Shown: positions 11,592-22,593 of the stretch, one piece after another
Numbering within the stretch: position 1 is the first letter of the stretch
Layout: each line of letters opens with the position of its first letter
Source of the DNA: Platanthera guangdongensis
Lineage: Eukaryota; Streptophyta; Magnoliopsida; Asparagales; Orchidaceae
Direction: 5' to 3'
NCBI GenBank assembly: GCA_039583875.1
Contig: CM077166.1
Coordinates: forward strand, 92,068,564-92,132,563
Length of the DNA: 64,000 bases
The notes under the pieces: generated by a model
What the model was told of the DNA's origin: nothing
What the model saw: only the letters and a program-made list of their open reading frames with translations
Databases searched by the model: none
Translations under genes and position numbers: made by a program

Positions 11592-13702
11592 ATCCTCCCC
11601 CACTCAAAATCAGGCATCTCCGATGCGTGGGCTGATAGAAAGCGGCAGAGAAGCTCGACATCCAAACGTTGAAGCTCTATCGCGAGTACCCATGAGTCGT
11701 CCGACGGTGGGCGGTCACGCCAACGGATGAGGAAGCGGTAGGTAGCACCGTCAGGAGTAGTAAGTGGCTCAGCAGCGAGTATCATATCTGGATGGAGAAA
11801 CGTCTTGGGAAACCTGGGAAACATGTCAGCAGTAGGAATAAAAGAAGGCAACGTACCATCCGATGTTATACCTGCGGGGACCGGAGGAGAGAGATCATCC
11901 AAACTACCACTCCCCAACCCATTAGAAATTTCAGTGGAGGGAGAAGACGACAAAGAAACCAACTCTTGTGGAGGCGCAACAAACAGCGTCAAATCCGAGA
12001 CATTAAAAATAGGGGAGATACCCCATTCAGCAGGCAAATCCAATACGAAAGCGTTGTCACCTAGCTTCTTTATAATCCGAAAAGGACCGGCGCGTTTTGG
12101 AGCTAACTTTTTAACAGTGCCAGTTGGCATTCGTTCGGGAACTAACCGTACTAAAACCAGATCGCCGACCTTAAAGTGTGACACCTTCCTATGTAGATTA
12201 GCGTGCGCTTGATAAGACTCATATTGAGCAGTCAAGGTAGCTCGTATATGTGCATGTAAGTCGTGAATATGTTGGGCGAAGGATTGTGCAAACTGACTTG
12301 TTTTGTATGTGGGAGGTAAGGGGACCAAGTCAAGTGGCACAGGGGCCTTATACCCGTGAATAATTTCATTCGGAGACATACCCGTGGACCGATTTTTAGA
12401 ATTATTGTAAGCCAGTTGTGCATGTGGAAGCAGTAAATCCCAAGTGCCTTTATGGTCGCTCACGAGACATCGAAGAAGATTTCCTAGGCTCCGATTGACT
12501 ACTTCCGTCTGGCCATCAGTTTGTGGGTGATAAGCCGCGGAGAATAATAATTTTGTGCCCATAAGAACCCACAAGGTTTTCCAAAAGTAGCTAGTGAACT
12601 TGACGTCCCTATCTGAGACAATAGTCTTCGGAACGCCACGGTGACTAACGACGTCTTTAAAATACAGTTTCGCAATGTGAGAGGCGTCGTTGGTCTTACT
12701 ACAGGGGAGGAAGTACGCCATCTTGGAGAACCTATCCACAACAACGACTATAGAATCATGACGTCGCAGGGTGGGGGGAAGGCCTAATACAAAGTCCATG
12801 CTCACGTCTTCCCACGGGACGGACGGAATAGGTAGCGGAGTGTATAAACCTACATTGGACTTAGTACCTTTAGAAACTTGGCACGTACGACAACTGCTCA
12901 AAACTTTCCCAACCATCGCCTTTAGTTTAGGCCAAAAGAATTTCTCCTCTACGAGCGTTATCGTTTTGTCTCTGCCAAAGTGGCCACTCAATCCACCACT
13001 ATGTAACTGCCAAATGATGTGGAGTCTCAAAGAGGAGTGGGGGATACACAATTTTCCGTGTTTGAAATAGTATCCGTCTCTAAGTGAATAGGCCGTGATG
13101 GTCGCGGGAGAGCTATCCTGGGCAGATAAGTATGGCTCCTGAAAATCAGGGCATGTGGCGTATTCATCCTTTATGCGCTCGAACCCTACCACGTGGACTT
13201 GCATGGAGGAAAGTAAGAGGGTGAGGCGACTGAGTGCATCGGCAACTCGATTGTCGGTCCCCTTAAGGTGCTTGAGAGTAAATGTGTATTCTTGCAAGAA
13301 GGATACCCATTTAGCGTGGCGCGGGCTGATTTTGTGCTGACCATTGATGAATCGCAACGCTTCATGATCAGAGAGGATCACGAACTCCTTATGAAGGAGG
13401 TAGTGCCTCCATTGATGCAAACATCTAACGACCGCATAAAACTCCCTATCGTAATTGGAATAATTTAATTTAGCACCAGCTAACTTCTCACTAAAATAAC
13501 TAACCGGGTGACCCTCTTGACTCAAGACACCTCCAATCCCTACGCCAGATGCATCACAAGTAAGCTCGAAGACCTTGGTGAAGTCTGGGAGACGTAACAC
13601 CGGTGCTTCGGTCATAAGCTCCTTAATACGATGGAATGCAAACGTGGCGGATTTGGACCATGTGAATTCTCCTTTCTTCATGCAGTCCGTAATGGGTGCC
13701 AT
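11444..13702 (-). CDS. RNase H, integrase and chromodomain-like tail of gypsy A2
   Basis: A 752-residue open stretch completing the polyprotein. RNase H starts near [14 protein letters not shown] (about residue 47) and ends VADALSR. The integrase follows with an HHCC zinc-binding N-terminus (CRTCQ), a catalytic core with [18 protein letters not shown] and HPQTDGQTE (the D, D, E residues), then a basic region (GDLVLVRL) and a chromodomain-like module ([15 protein letters not shown]). The listed first Met is not a true start: RT upstream joins through a one-base frameshift near 13715. The last 49 codons lie inside the 3' LTR. Integrase inserts the cDNA, and such tails can steer chromoviruses to particular chromatin. 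Confidence 0.88.
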   Translation of the reverse strand: MAPITDCMKKGEFTWSKSATFAFHRIKELMTEAPVLRLPDFTKVFELTCDASGVGIGGVLSQEGHPVSYFSEKLAGAKLNYSNYDREFYAVVRCLHQWRHYLLHKEFVILSDHEALRFINGQHKISPRHAKWVSFLQEYTFTLKHLKGTDNRVADALSRLTLLLSSMQVHVVGFERIKDEYATCPDFQEPYLSAQDSSPATITAYSLRDGYYFKHGKLCIPHSSLRLHIIWQLHSGGLSGHFGRDKTITLVEEKFFWPKLKAMVGKVLSSCRTCQVSKGTKSNVGLYTPLPIPSVPWEDVSMDFVLGLPPTLRRHDSIVVVVDRFSKMAYFLPCSKTNDASHIAKLYFKDVVSHRGVPKTIVSDRDVKFTSYFWKTLWVLMGTKLLFSAAYHPQTDGQTEVVNRSLGNLLRCLVSDHKGTWDLLLPHAQLAYNNSKNRSTGMSPNEIIHGYKAPVPLDLVPLPPTYKTSQFAQSFAQHIHDLHAHIRATLTAQYESYQAHANLHRKVSHFKVGDLVLVRLVPERMPTGTVKKLAPKRAGPFRIIKKLGDNAFVLDLPAEWGISPIFNVSDLTLFVAPPQELVSLSSSPSTEISNGLGSGSLDDLSPPVPAGITSDGTLPSFIPTADMFPRFPKTFLHPDMILAAEPLTTPDGATYRFLIRWRDRPPSDDSWVLAIELQRLDVELLCRFLSAHASEMPDFEWGRIDGAAPPTLPDDDPVAAAQQVKDLRCHDNATDANGKLRYNLRPRRAKLT
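11592..11605 (-). other. Polypurine tract of gypsy A2
   Basis: On the minus strand GAGTGGGGGAGGAT directly precedes the 3' LTR start TGATGG. It primes plus-strand synthesis and also encodes EWGR of pol. Confidence 0.8.
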
Positions 13703-14298
13703 AATGCTACTAAATCACGTATAAAACGACGATAAAAGGTAGCTAACCCGTGGAAACTACGCACCTCACGAAGGCTAGTGGGCTCGGGCCAGTCTCTAAT
13801 CACCTGAACCTTTCCTGGGTCAACACGAATTCCTTCAGAGCCAACTATATAACCTAAGAATTCAACCTCCGAAACATAAAACGTGCATTTCTTTAGATTT
13901 AGATATAAGGTTTCAGTCCTTAAGGTGGAGAGGACTACTTTGATGTGAGAGAGGTGTTCGGCGGGGGAGGTACTAAACACTAGGATGTCATCAAAATACA
14001 CTACAACAAACTTCCCCATATATGGCCTAAAGATGTGCGTCATCATCCGGGAGAAGGTGCTGGGGGCATTGGATAGCCCAAAGGGCATCACAAGCCATTC
14101 ATACAACTCGTCCTTAGATTTGAACGCCGTCTTCCACTCATCCCCCTCTCGGATCCTGATTTGGTGGTAACCACTCTGTAAGTCCAGTTTTGAGAAGATA
14201 GTGGCACCCGATAGGACATCCAAGAGATCATCTAGTTGCGGAATTGGAAACCTATATTTTATAGTAATTTTGTTGAGAGCTCGGCTATCAACACACAT
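13678..14298 (-). pseudogene. Reverse transcriptase core of gypsy A2
   Basis: The segment contains the RT fingers and palm motifs [32 protein letters not shown] and the catalytic [11 protein letters not shown] box, then KKCTFY and FLGYIV. It is in frame with the upstream gag-protease piece but separated from it by TAG codons near 14395 and 14302 (the second sits where the family has Trp, giving KKDGT-stop-RMCVD). It runs out of frame near 13715, where one T appears lost. RT copies the element RNA into DNA. Confidence 0.88.
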
Positions 14299-14394
14299 GC
14301 GCTAGGTGCCATCCTTCTTAGGGGCAAGAAGAGTGGGGACAGCACATGGGCTCATACTCGTCCTAATAAATCCCTTATTTAACAACTCCTCTAT

Positions 14395-16323
14395 CTAGGT
14401 TTGTAACTCTATGTGGGCAGTTGGATTAAGCCTATAGTGTGGTTGGTTGGGTAAGGACGATCCGGGGATAAGGTCTATTGCGTGTTGTATATCTCTAAGC
14501 GGTGGTAACGACGAAGGCAACTCCTCCGGGTATACATCCCTAAACTCATCCAACAATACCCGTAGCTCTCGGGGTAAATCTTCCAACACGCCACCATCAG
14601 TTTTTTCACTCAGAAGTACAAGAGCGTACATGATTCCCCCAATGAAGGGATCCTTCACAAATTCCTTCCTACCAACTAAACTCAAGGCTTTCCTCTCAAC
14701 TGGGATGGTGGTATCCTTAGCCAACACTACCGGCTCTTTTGGCACAGTCGGTCTCAAGGTGACGATCCGGCCATTGAATTTAAACTCATAAGTGTTGGCA
14801 CGACCATAGTGCGTCACATCACGGTCGTATAGCCAAGGGCGGCCTAATAACACATGACAAACGTCCATTGGTAGGACGTCGCACCAAACCTCATCCGTGT
14901 AGGGTTTGAAAGACAGGGGGACTAGGCATCGTTGGGTAACCTTAATAGTAACCTTACTAATCCAAGCGACCTGGTAGGGGGTCGGGTGCGGCTCGACAGT
15001 CAAGGACATACGCTTAACGGCGTTCTCAGAAACGGCGTTTACGCAACTACCACCATCAATAACTAATTTGCAAAGTTTTTCTCCACTCTTAAAGATCAGG
15101 GAAAAGATGCTCGTCCTCTTCCAGTCGTCTACAGGACGAGGGGTGGTCATAATGCAACGCATCACCATAAGGCGGTGATCGTCCTCCAAGTCACTAGGGA
15201 CTCCGTCAGGGTCGCTCTCCTCTTCGGCCTCATAGACATAATCGTCAGGGTCGGTAGTGGACTCTAGTAAGGCTATGGCCTTCGTCTTGGTGGGGCATTC
15301 ATAGGCATAGTGGCCTTGAACACCGCATGAGTAACAAGTGGTGTTAGCCTTGCTAACCTTTCCAACGGGGATACGCTCACTAGCGGGGTTCTTGGTATTT
15401 CTCGCGGTAATCACAACGGATTTCGACTCGGAGGATCTAAATTTTCCTTTATCAGGAAAAGTGGAAGAAGATGCCCCAGCGGTGGACTTATTCTTCGCAT
15501 TAGAATAACGGGAGTGAGCTTTAGATGCTAGGTTCTTTTCAATGTCCAAGGCGGCATTGAAAGTCGTATTCAAGTCCGTGTGACCATAACACAAGAGTTT
15601 CCGCTGAATGTCGGGGTGAAGTCCCTTTCGAAATCTAGATAAAGTTACTTCGGGGATCTCTCGAAGGTCACATCGTACCATACGGTCCTTAAGTTCTCTC
15701 ATATATTCAGCAACAGACATTGAGCCTTGCCGAAGGGTGGCAAGCTCATCGAACATTTGTGTCCGATAGTACGCGGGAACGTACTGATCGGTTAGCAGGT
15801 TCTTCATAACAGCCCATCCAATGAGTGGGACCCCGTGCCCAGCTCCTAACCTATGTTCTTCATTCAGCCAATAGGTTTTGGCACGTCCCATTAATTTCAT
15901 CCTGGCAACTTGAATCTTTTGGGGGTCCGTGAGGTTGTGCCATTCGAAATAGCACTCCATGTCTATAGCCCAATGGAGGAAGATCTGGGGATCTCCCATG
16001 CCATCATAGGTGGGGGCATTTATCTTGATAGCCCTCGTGATATCAAAGCCTCGCTCTGGGCGGGGTTCTCGAGGGGGCATACGGGGAGAGTTTCCCTCAG
16101 AATCCGAATCAAAGTTCGGTTGGTGCCGGTTGGGCTGCCCAGCATTAACGGGAGGTGGGGGTGGCCTTGCTTGATTTTGTAGGATCTGGGCTAAGGCGTT
16201 CCTAAGCTCTGTCATTTCGGCACGAAGACCTGCTATAGCCTCGGTGTTGGGATCACCATGCTCGTTCGCAGCCATCCTAGACGTAGACGGGGTTGCGTAC
16301 TCCGTTCCTAGCCTAGTGCGCAT
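14395..16323 (-). CDS. Gag and protease of gypsy A2
   Basis: 642 residues from MRTRLGTEYATPS. A Pro-rich linker (about residue 55) is followed by the retrotransposon gag domain (TYDGMGDPQIFLHW through DIEKNLASKAHSRY), which packages RNA. Next come a CCHC knuckle CYSCGVQGHYAYEC, an acidic linker, and a pepsin-like protease with IDGGSCVN as its active-site motif. The start of RT begins before a TAG at 14395. Gag and protease share one frame without an intron, unlike elements C and D. The start lies about 270 bp after the 5' LTR. Confidence 0.88.
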   Translation of the reverse strand: MRTRLGTEYATPSTSRMAANEHGDPNTEAIAGLRAEMTELRNALAQILQNQARPPPPPVNAGQPNRHQPNFDSDSEGNSPRMPPREPRPERGFDITRAIKINAPTYDGMGDPQIFLHWAIDMECYFEWHNLTDPQKIQVARMKLMGRAKTYWLNEEHRLGAGHGVPLIGWAVMKNLLTDQYVPAYYRTQMFDELATLRQGSMSVAEYMRELKDRMVRCDLREIPEVTLSRFRKGLHPDIQRKLLCYGHTDLNTTFNAALDIEKNLASKAHSRYSNAKNKSTAGASSSTFPDKGKFRSSESKSVVITARNTKNPASERIPVGKVSKANTTCYSCGVQGHYAYECPTKTKAIALLESTTDPDDYVYEAEEESDPDGVPSDLEDDHRLMVMRCIMTTPRPVDDWKRTSIFSLIFKSGEKLCKLVIDGGSCVNAVSENAVKRMSLTVEPHPTPYQVAWISKVTIKVTQRCLVPLSFKPYTDEVWCDVLPMDVCHVLLGRPWLYDRDVTHYGRANTYEFKFNGRIVTLRPTVPKEPVVLAKDTTIPVERKALSLVGRKEFVKDPFIGGIMYALVLLSEKTDGGVLEDLPRELRVLLDEFRDVYPEELPSSLPPLRDIQHAIDLIPGSSLPNQPHYRLNPTAHIELQT

Positions 16324-16580
16324 TCAGGTTTGGGAGGCCCCGGGCAAGATGAATTTTCCTAAGACTGAAGCTATATAGAAAATAAGATATTTTTATATAC
16401 TCCCGATGTGAATAACACGTAGATCGTTAAAATTTTTTTTTTTTGAAATTTTGCTGAAAAATAAAGATTTCAGCCCGCTATTTGCAGACCACAGAAAATA
16501 ATTTTTTTGAGTTCTAACGATCGGATCTCTAATAAGGAACGCAGAGAGGATGTTTGCAACGTGAAAGTTGAAACAACCTC
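16324..16580 (-). other. Untranslated leader of gypsy A2
   Basis: AT-rich sequence between primer site and gag start. I see no further signal in it. Confidence 0.6.
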
Positions 16581-16592
16581 GCTTTGATACCA
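16581..16592 (-). other. Primer binding site of gypsy A2 (initiator tRNA-Met type)
   Basis: On the minus strand TGGTATCAAAGC lies three bases inside the 5' LTR end. It differs by one base from the initiator tRNA-Met complement TGGTATCAGAGC. Confidence 0.85.
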
Positions 16593-16595
16593 AAT

Positions 16596-17755
16596 TGGTG
16601 TAGGGATGTTTGTGAGATGGACGTGCTTACGCTAACGGCGGGTTACCCATCACAGAACATAGAAAAAATAAGAGAGTGCTCCGACCAAAAGCGAACGAAA
16701 AGGGGTCGGTTGGCTCTCAAAATACGGGACTCGATACAACGTCCTTAGGACCTACTCTCCAACAAGCACACAACTCGCGCCTAGCCGGACTCGATAACAC
16801 GACCTTAGGACCTACCTCTCCAACAAGCACACGTCTCACCGCACCTACACAAGCATCTATTCTTTTCACAATAAGCCGTCAATCGCAGCAAAATATATTT
16901 AGGAGCGGCGGTAAACGATAAGGAGGGATCAAGAACAAGTTGAGATTAACTCCCTTGTTAGCACCAAAGCGTGCCCCAACTTGGAGAACAAGTCAAGGCT
17001 AGGCCTAGTTTGTACTCCAGCGGATCTTCCAATCCGAAAAACAAGAGGGTCAATAACAACGTTCGATTCAGATTTGCAAGCGAAAAACACTTTAAAATCG
17101 CGGAAAAGACGGTTGAATAACCTCCACAAAAATCTCACAGCAAGAAGCACAAATATAGGGAAGAGATTACCCAACCAAGAAGAAGATCACACAATATTTG
17201 TGGGAGAATCACTCTCTCCACGGTTCCACCGGTTTCACACCGAAGGGGGCTGCTTCCTTCTTCCACGGAGTCGCACCGAGAGAAGCCACGCCGGAGTCGC
17301 ACCGAACGGGGATGGAGGAGGCAAGGCTAGGCTTCACACCAAAGGGGGGGGGCGGCTATTGGAATCTCTCCATGGCCGAAATTTCTCTTAGGGGAGTTTA
17401 GGTTTTCTTCATCCAATGCATAACTCATCATAATATCCTCCTTTAAATAGGAGTTACAAAAGAGATCTAACCATCCATGATGGAGATGAAATCTCATCCA
17501 TCCGGGCGGTTACATACACACCAAGGGTTTAATAGCACACCAACATAAAAATAAAAATAATACAAGCCAAATGTTTTAAGCAATTAAAATAAAACTAAGT
17601 AAAAGTATTAAGCAAGCTTTGCGCGCCGCGGACGGAGGTTGTATCGCAGCTTTTCGTTAGCGTCCGTGGCGTTGTCATGACGCCGCAAATCTTTAACTTG
17701 TTGCGCCGCAGCAACCGGGTCATCATCAGGAAGTGTTGGAGGGGCCGCGCCATCA
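16596..17755 (-). repeat. 5' LTR of gypsy A2
   Basis: Near-identical to 10433-11591. Its right part repeats the end of the pol coding sequence, including the segment encoding the tail. The outer end is CCATCA next to the AAACT duplication. Confidence 0.88.
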
Positions 17756-17851
17756 AAACTGGAGCGGCATCTTCACTGAGCATCTCCCCATGCCTGATTT
17801 CAGTGGTAACTGGAATCAGGCCCCTAGAAGAAGTAGGGACAGAGGAATCAG
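17756..17851 (-). repeat. Tandem unit 2, first part (continues at 10432)
   Basis: Starts with the right AAACT duplication (17756-17760) and continues the repeat unit interrupted by A2. The sequence from GGAGCGGC through CCTGATTTCAG matches 9032 onward and 19160 onward. Confidence 0.85.
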
Positions 17852-19251
17852 CAATGAGGTAGCTCTAGTCACAACAGCCTCTAGATGCCGGTTCATGTAA
17901 GCATCTACATTAAAGAATTTATTAGCTTTCTCATACCTTTTTAATTCTTCCATTCTGTATTTAGACATTGTAGAATATTGTGATGGATCTTTTCCTTCAT
18001 CTTTAGCTTTATTTATCATTGATAATCCAACAAGTTCCTGGAACCTGGCCATTCAAGAAGTTGTCTCTATCTCTGGATCCACAAAGGGAATGGGTGGAGA
18101 CTCTGGCCTTCTAGGATTGTTAGCTTTTTGAGGTTCACGAGCTTGTTGTTGCTGTTGCTGATGATGTTGATGATGTTGCTGTTGTTGATGTTGTTGACTG
18201 CTTGAAGAGTACCACTACTGGCTGCTTCCTTGATATGATGAGGATCTACCTTGATGTCTGTGGTAGGTTTGAGCATATGAGGTAGGCCTCTAAGAAGTGT
18301 TGCCGGAAGCACCAACAGCAGGTGGAGGAGGACCTTTCGAATGCCTCTGAGGAGGAGGAGGAGAATATGTCCTACTTTTCTTTCTTGCCTATTGCTGATT
18401 CTTTGACAGCCACATCAAGGCTGGCATCCTAGGGTATGGAGTAATTTTCTGAAGAATATAATAAGTTGTATCATGTGTGGGATTTGGCATGGGAGCAGCA
18501 ACTGGAGGAGCATTTCTTTTCTTTAAAACATTCTTCTTGGCAGTAGGGCTATCATCAGAATCATCATTATCATCATCATCTTTATCAGAGGAGGATCCCT
18601 GTGTATTATCATAAAGATCATCCAGAGCTTTCAGAAGATATGTAGAAATCTGCTTTTCAACCTGAGGCTATACCGGAGGTTCTGGAGCTGGATCAACTGT
18701 TTTAGGGACAGGTTCAGCAATTAATACATTTTCTACTTCTATATCTGCCATGATTATCTCATCGAAATCAGGAAGAGGACTGTCATCCATCTTATAAGTG
18801 GGAGCTGAGACAGCATCTGGAGAAGAAATAACCTTGGGGAGCTGATATTGTTTGACTCTCAGTAACTACAAAACTGTCCTTACATTGCTTGGCAACTGTG
18901 GGACTTATTGGTGTTGTATATGGTGTAATAGCCAAGGAGGGTTTAGGCAGACAACTGGAAGAGAATTTAAATAGATTGTATCAAAATAATTTAACAAACT
19001 GAATAGATCAACTGTACGATTGACAATGCAATCACCAACAGTTATTATTTATATAGTCTATATAGCTATATCTGTGCAGAGCATATCAATAACTGTAACT
19101 ATTGTATCTATAACCATAGAGATATATGTATCTGTTTCTTCTACTGCTGCTGCTGAAACTGGAGCGGCTTCTTCACTGAGCATCTCCCCCTGCCTGATTT
19201 TAGTGGTAGCTGGAATTAGGCCCCTAGAAGAAGTATGGACAGAGGAATCAG
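17852..19251 (-). repeat. Tandem unit 3 (1.40 kb)
   Basis: Third copy of the repeated downstream ORF unit, full length. It shows the same segment order as unit 1 and several substitutions, stops and indels relative to the others (for example an extra G near 18840). Confidence 0.85.
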
Positions 19252-20358
19252 CAATGAGGTAGCTCTAGGCACAATAGCCTCTGGATGTAGGTTCATGTAA
19301 GCATCTACATTAAAGAATTTATTAGCTTTCTCATACCTTTTTAATTCTTCCCTTTTGTATTTAGACATTGTAGAATATTGTGAAGGATCTTTTCCTTCAA
19401 CTTTAGCTTTATTTATCATTGATAATCCAACAAGTTCATGGAACATGGCCATTCTAGAAGTTGTCTCTATCTTTGGATCCACAAAGGGAATGGGTGGAGA
19501 CTCTGGCCTTCTAGGACTGTCAGCTTTTTTTGGTTCACGAGCTTGTTGTTGCTGTTGCTGATGATGTTAATGATGTTGCAGTTGTTGATGTTGTTGACTG
19601 CCTGAAGAGTACCACTACTGGCTGCTTCCTTGATATGATGAGGATCTACCTTGACGTCTGTGGTAGGTTTGAGCATATGAGGTAGGCCTCTGAGAAGTGT
19701 TGCCTGAAGCACCAGCAGCAGGTGGAGGAGGAGGACCTTTCCAATAGCTCTGAGGAGGAGGAGGAAAATATCTCCGACTTTTCTTTCTTGCCTTTTGCTG
19801 ATTCTGTGACAGCCACATCAAGGCTGGCATCCCAGGGTATGGAGTAATTTTCTGAAGGATATAATAAGGTGTATCATGTATGCGATTTTCCATGGGAGCA
19901 GCAACTGGAGGAGCATTTCTTTTCTTTAAAACTTTCTTCTTGGTAGTAGGGCTATCATCAGAATAATCATTATCATCATCATCTTTATCAGAGGAGGATC
20001 CCTGAGTATTATCATAAAGATCATCCAGAGCTTTCAGAAGATATGTAGAAATCTGCTTTTCAGCCTGAGGCTGTACTGGAGGTTCTGGAGCTGGTGCAAC
20101 TGTTTTAGGGATAGGTTAGCAATTTATACATTTTCTACTTCTATATTTGCCATGATTATCTCATCCAAATCAGGAAGAGGACTGTCATTCATCTTATAAG
20201 TGGGAGCTGAGACAGCCTCTGGAGAAGAAATAACCTTGGGAGCTGATATTGTTTGACTCTCGGTAACTACAAAACTGTCCTTACGTTGCTTGGCAACTGT
20301 GGGACTTATTGGTGTTGTATATGGTACAATAGCCAAGGAGGGGTTTAGGCAGACAACT
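19252..20358 (-). repeat. Tandem unit 4, truncated
   Basis: Fourth copy, cut at 20358 where it meets plus-strand copia pol sequence. The shared text AGGCAGACAACTG then diverges from the AAGAGAATTTAAAT continuation seen in the other units. Confidence 0.85.
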
Positions 20359-20460
20359 GCTATAGACAAGCAGATTGCAGATATTTTCACAAAGCCGCTG
20401 GACGAGACCATGTTCTCGTTATTCAGAACAGAACTTGCAATACTCAACAAAGAAGATTAG
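20359..20460 (+). pseudogene. End of copia pol (RNase H C-terminus), SIRE-like element 2
   Basis: The frame reads DKQIADIFTKPLDE and continues to a stop at 20458-20460. IADIFTKPLDE is the standard end of Ty1/copia pol. Everything upstream of it is lost at the junction with the minus-strand repeats. Confidence 0.85.
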
Positions 20461-20554
20461 AGAAGGTGGACTCAAAAGAAGGCTCAAAGATCAAGAATCA
20501 GTCAAAAGTTGAAATTTTTCAAATTTCTAACTTTTTGACTCTATTAAGAAGTAA

Positions 20555-20822
20555 CCTACTCGAGTAAGTAGTGACCTACTCGAGTACCTGCTTGACCTAC
20601 TCGAGTACTTCTTCAGCTACTCGAGTAACCTACTCGAGTAGTCAAAATACCTACTCGAGTAACCTACTCGAGTAGTCAAAAGACCTACTCGAGTAGTAAA
20701 GTTTCACTCGAGTACTTCAATATCTCTACTCGAGTACTTCCAAAGCTTCACTCGAGTAGCTCCAGCTTACACACTCGAGTACTTCTATATATTCACTCGA
20801 GTACTGTCGTCTCTCTCGAGTA
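20555..20822. repeat. CTCGAGTA array in the pol-to-ORF spacer of SIRE-like element 2
   Basis: About 14 exact CTCGAG palindromes in under 270 bp, mostly as CTACTCGAGTAACC, CTACTCGAGTAGTC or TTCACTCGAGTACTT. The same motif fills part of this element's LTR. Confidence 0.92.
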
Positions 20823-21087
20823 TTAGGAAGTCATATTTTCTACTTTGATTCAAATTTCATTATTCACAACCCGAGGCTAATGCCCCCAATTCCAAGGTAT
20901 GTTTGCTTTGTTTATTTCTTAATTAGAGATAAATTAGGGTTATATAAATCGAAAAGTCCGAAATTTCTTTTCTACACGAATCAAATTCTCTCTCTCGAGT
21001 AAGCCGAGACGCTTCATCTTCCACCGACAGTTGCAGAGCCCGCGCCATTTTCTTCCCCGCAGAAGTTTTTTCCCAAATCTCTAGATC

Positions 21088-22593
21088 ATGGCGCCCTCTT
21101 CTAAAATTGGAATCGGTTCAGAACTAGTTGCCTCCGGAATCGCCGACATTTCAGATGACTTTTGAAACCTTCTGATACTTCTCAACATCGCCGGCCTCAC
21201 TTTCATTCTTCATTAACCATGTAAGATCTTGTTTCCAGAAGTTGAAGAATTTTTCAAGAATGTCAAAGTCAGGAGAAATGGGACAGTTCTCAAGTCCAAG
21301 GTTAACGGAATCAAAATCAAACTCAACAAGACCTCTATTTCTACACTTCTTTGACTGCCTATTGTTGATGAAGAAGATCATTTAGGTCCAGAAGATTCTG
21401 ATAGGGTTTGTATGTTCTGTGGCCTCTCACCTGAAGCACAGATCATCCGCCGCTCTGAAATGAATCCAGAAGGAAAGCTCTTGGTGGATATCATTGGGAA
21501 GATACTCCTTTGCAAAACAAGTTCAATTAGAGACATTTCTACCAATATGTTTGACATCATGACAGCAATCATTTGCAGGAAGAAATTTCAATTTGGTTTG
21601 ATGATTCTAAACAAAATCAGAGAAAGCATAAAGGTTCCAAGTTATGCTAGGATTATTTCTCTTCTACTTCATGAAATCAATCCAGAAATCTTCAGCTTCT
21701 CCAAAGGTACCATTCTCCATCACATGAAGAAAGTCTCCATCTCATCCATTCAGATATGGGACTTGAAGTTACAGAATCCTGTTCAGGCTGCCAAAGCTCA
21801 TGACCTTCCTACCACTGAGGACAGGGCCCCATCTCCCTCTCCACTTCAGGTTGCCAGCTCATCTATGCAACTGTTGAGGGGGAGCCTGCTCCTTCTGTTT
21901 CAGACAGGATTCTTACCGCCCCAGTTGTTACCTCTCCTCCACCTCCAACTCCTAAGCAAATTCCATCAGAATCCCAACTCCAAGAAACCCTTCTATCAAC
22001 TAAAGAAGAAATCAATGAAATGATTGAAGAATTGACTGCTGATGAGCCCCTTCCCCCTCTTCCAAAAGAACCAACTCTGAAGCATCCAAGCAATCCTCTC
22101 TAGTACCATCCCCAACACATACTCCATCCTCTCCAATTCAGTCTCCTGCTGCTGATAAAGAGAAGGTTGACACTATTTTGCTCTCTAATGAGCCAGACCA
22201 GTCACCTGAACTAGCTGATGCCACATTGTGAAACCTGGACTTCACCATCCCCATGGTCACTGATGAAGGGGATGCCCTCATCCATACCATCAGAGCTCAG
22301 TCACTGTTGAAGAGATTGTTCCATGGTTTGCTCCTCCTCCTCCAGTTCCTACTACCTCTGCTACTGCTCCTCCTGCTGCCAATGATTTGATGAGTCAGTT
22401 TGTACATCTGCTACAAGAACAAAGGAAATATTTTGATGATTCTTTCAAGGTTGTAACTGAGAAAGTAATTGCTCTAGAGAAAGAGATGAGCAGAGGATTT
22501 GCTGAGATCCAGCACAACACAGATCAGCTCAGACATCTCTTCTAGATTGGTGGAAAAGCTCTAGATCACACTATCACTAGTGTTGGTCAGGTT
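21088..22593 (+). pseudogene. Extra ORF downstream of pol, N-terminal part (possible plant-transposon-protein domain)
   Basis: An ATG at 21088 opens a frame (MAPSSKIGIGSELVASG) that can be followed to about 21865 despite TGA at 21163, TAA at 21214 and TGA at 21352. It includes EVEEFFKNVKVRRNG, VNGIKIKLNK and KLLVDIIGKILLCK then MFDIMTAII and ARIISLLLHEI. This layout resembles the 'putative plant transposon protein' family found near SIRE-type elements, but I cannot confirm that without a profile search. After about 21865 the frame shifts into Pro- and Glu-rich text and is broken several times. The region at 43057-43980 is a clear relative. The function is unknown, and an env-like role has been proposed for ORFs in this position in SIRE1. 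Confidence 0.6.

Larger units (their letters stand above)
10433..17755 (-). mobile_element. Complete CRM-like Ty3/gypsy retrotransposon A2
   Basis: A 7.3-kb element with both LTRs, primer binding site, gag-pol and polypurine tract, bounded by a perfect 5-bp duplication AAACT. The LTRs run 10433-11591 (3') and 16596-17755 (5') and differ by about 13 substitutions and one G-run indel, near 99% identity, so the insertion is fairly recent. pol continues about 49 codons into the 3' LTR, a known feature of CRM (centromeric) chromoviruses. Protein domains in order are gag, CCHC knuckle, aspartic protease, RT, RNase H, integrase and chromodomain-like tail. Two stops and one frameshift make it non-autonomous as sequenced. 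It inserted into the tandem ORF units of a copia element. Confidence 0.9.

Noticed and set aside
10433..17755. A2 first looked like LTR-internal-LTR plus a 213-bp pol fragment, as if made by mispriming at an internal purine tract.
   Set aside because: The 'fragment' is identical beyond both LTR copies and is bounded by the AAACT duplication and a polypurine tract, so it is simply the start of the LTR. pol overlaps the LTR.
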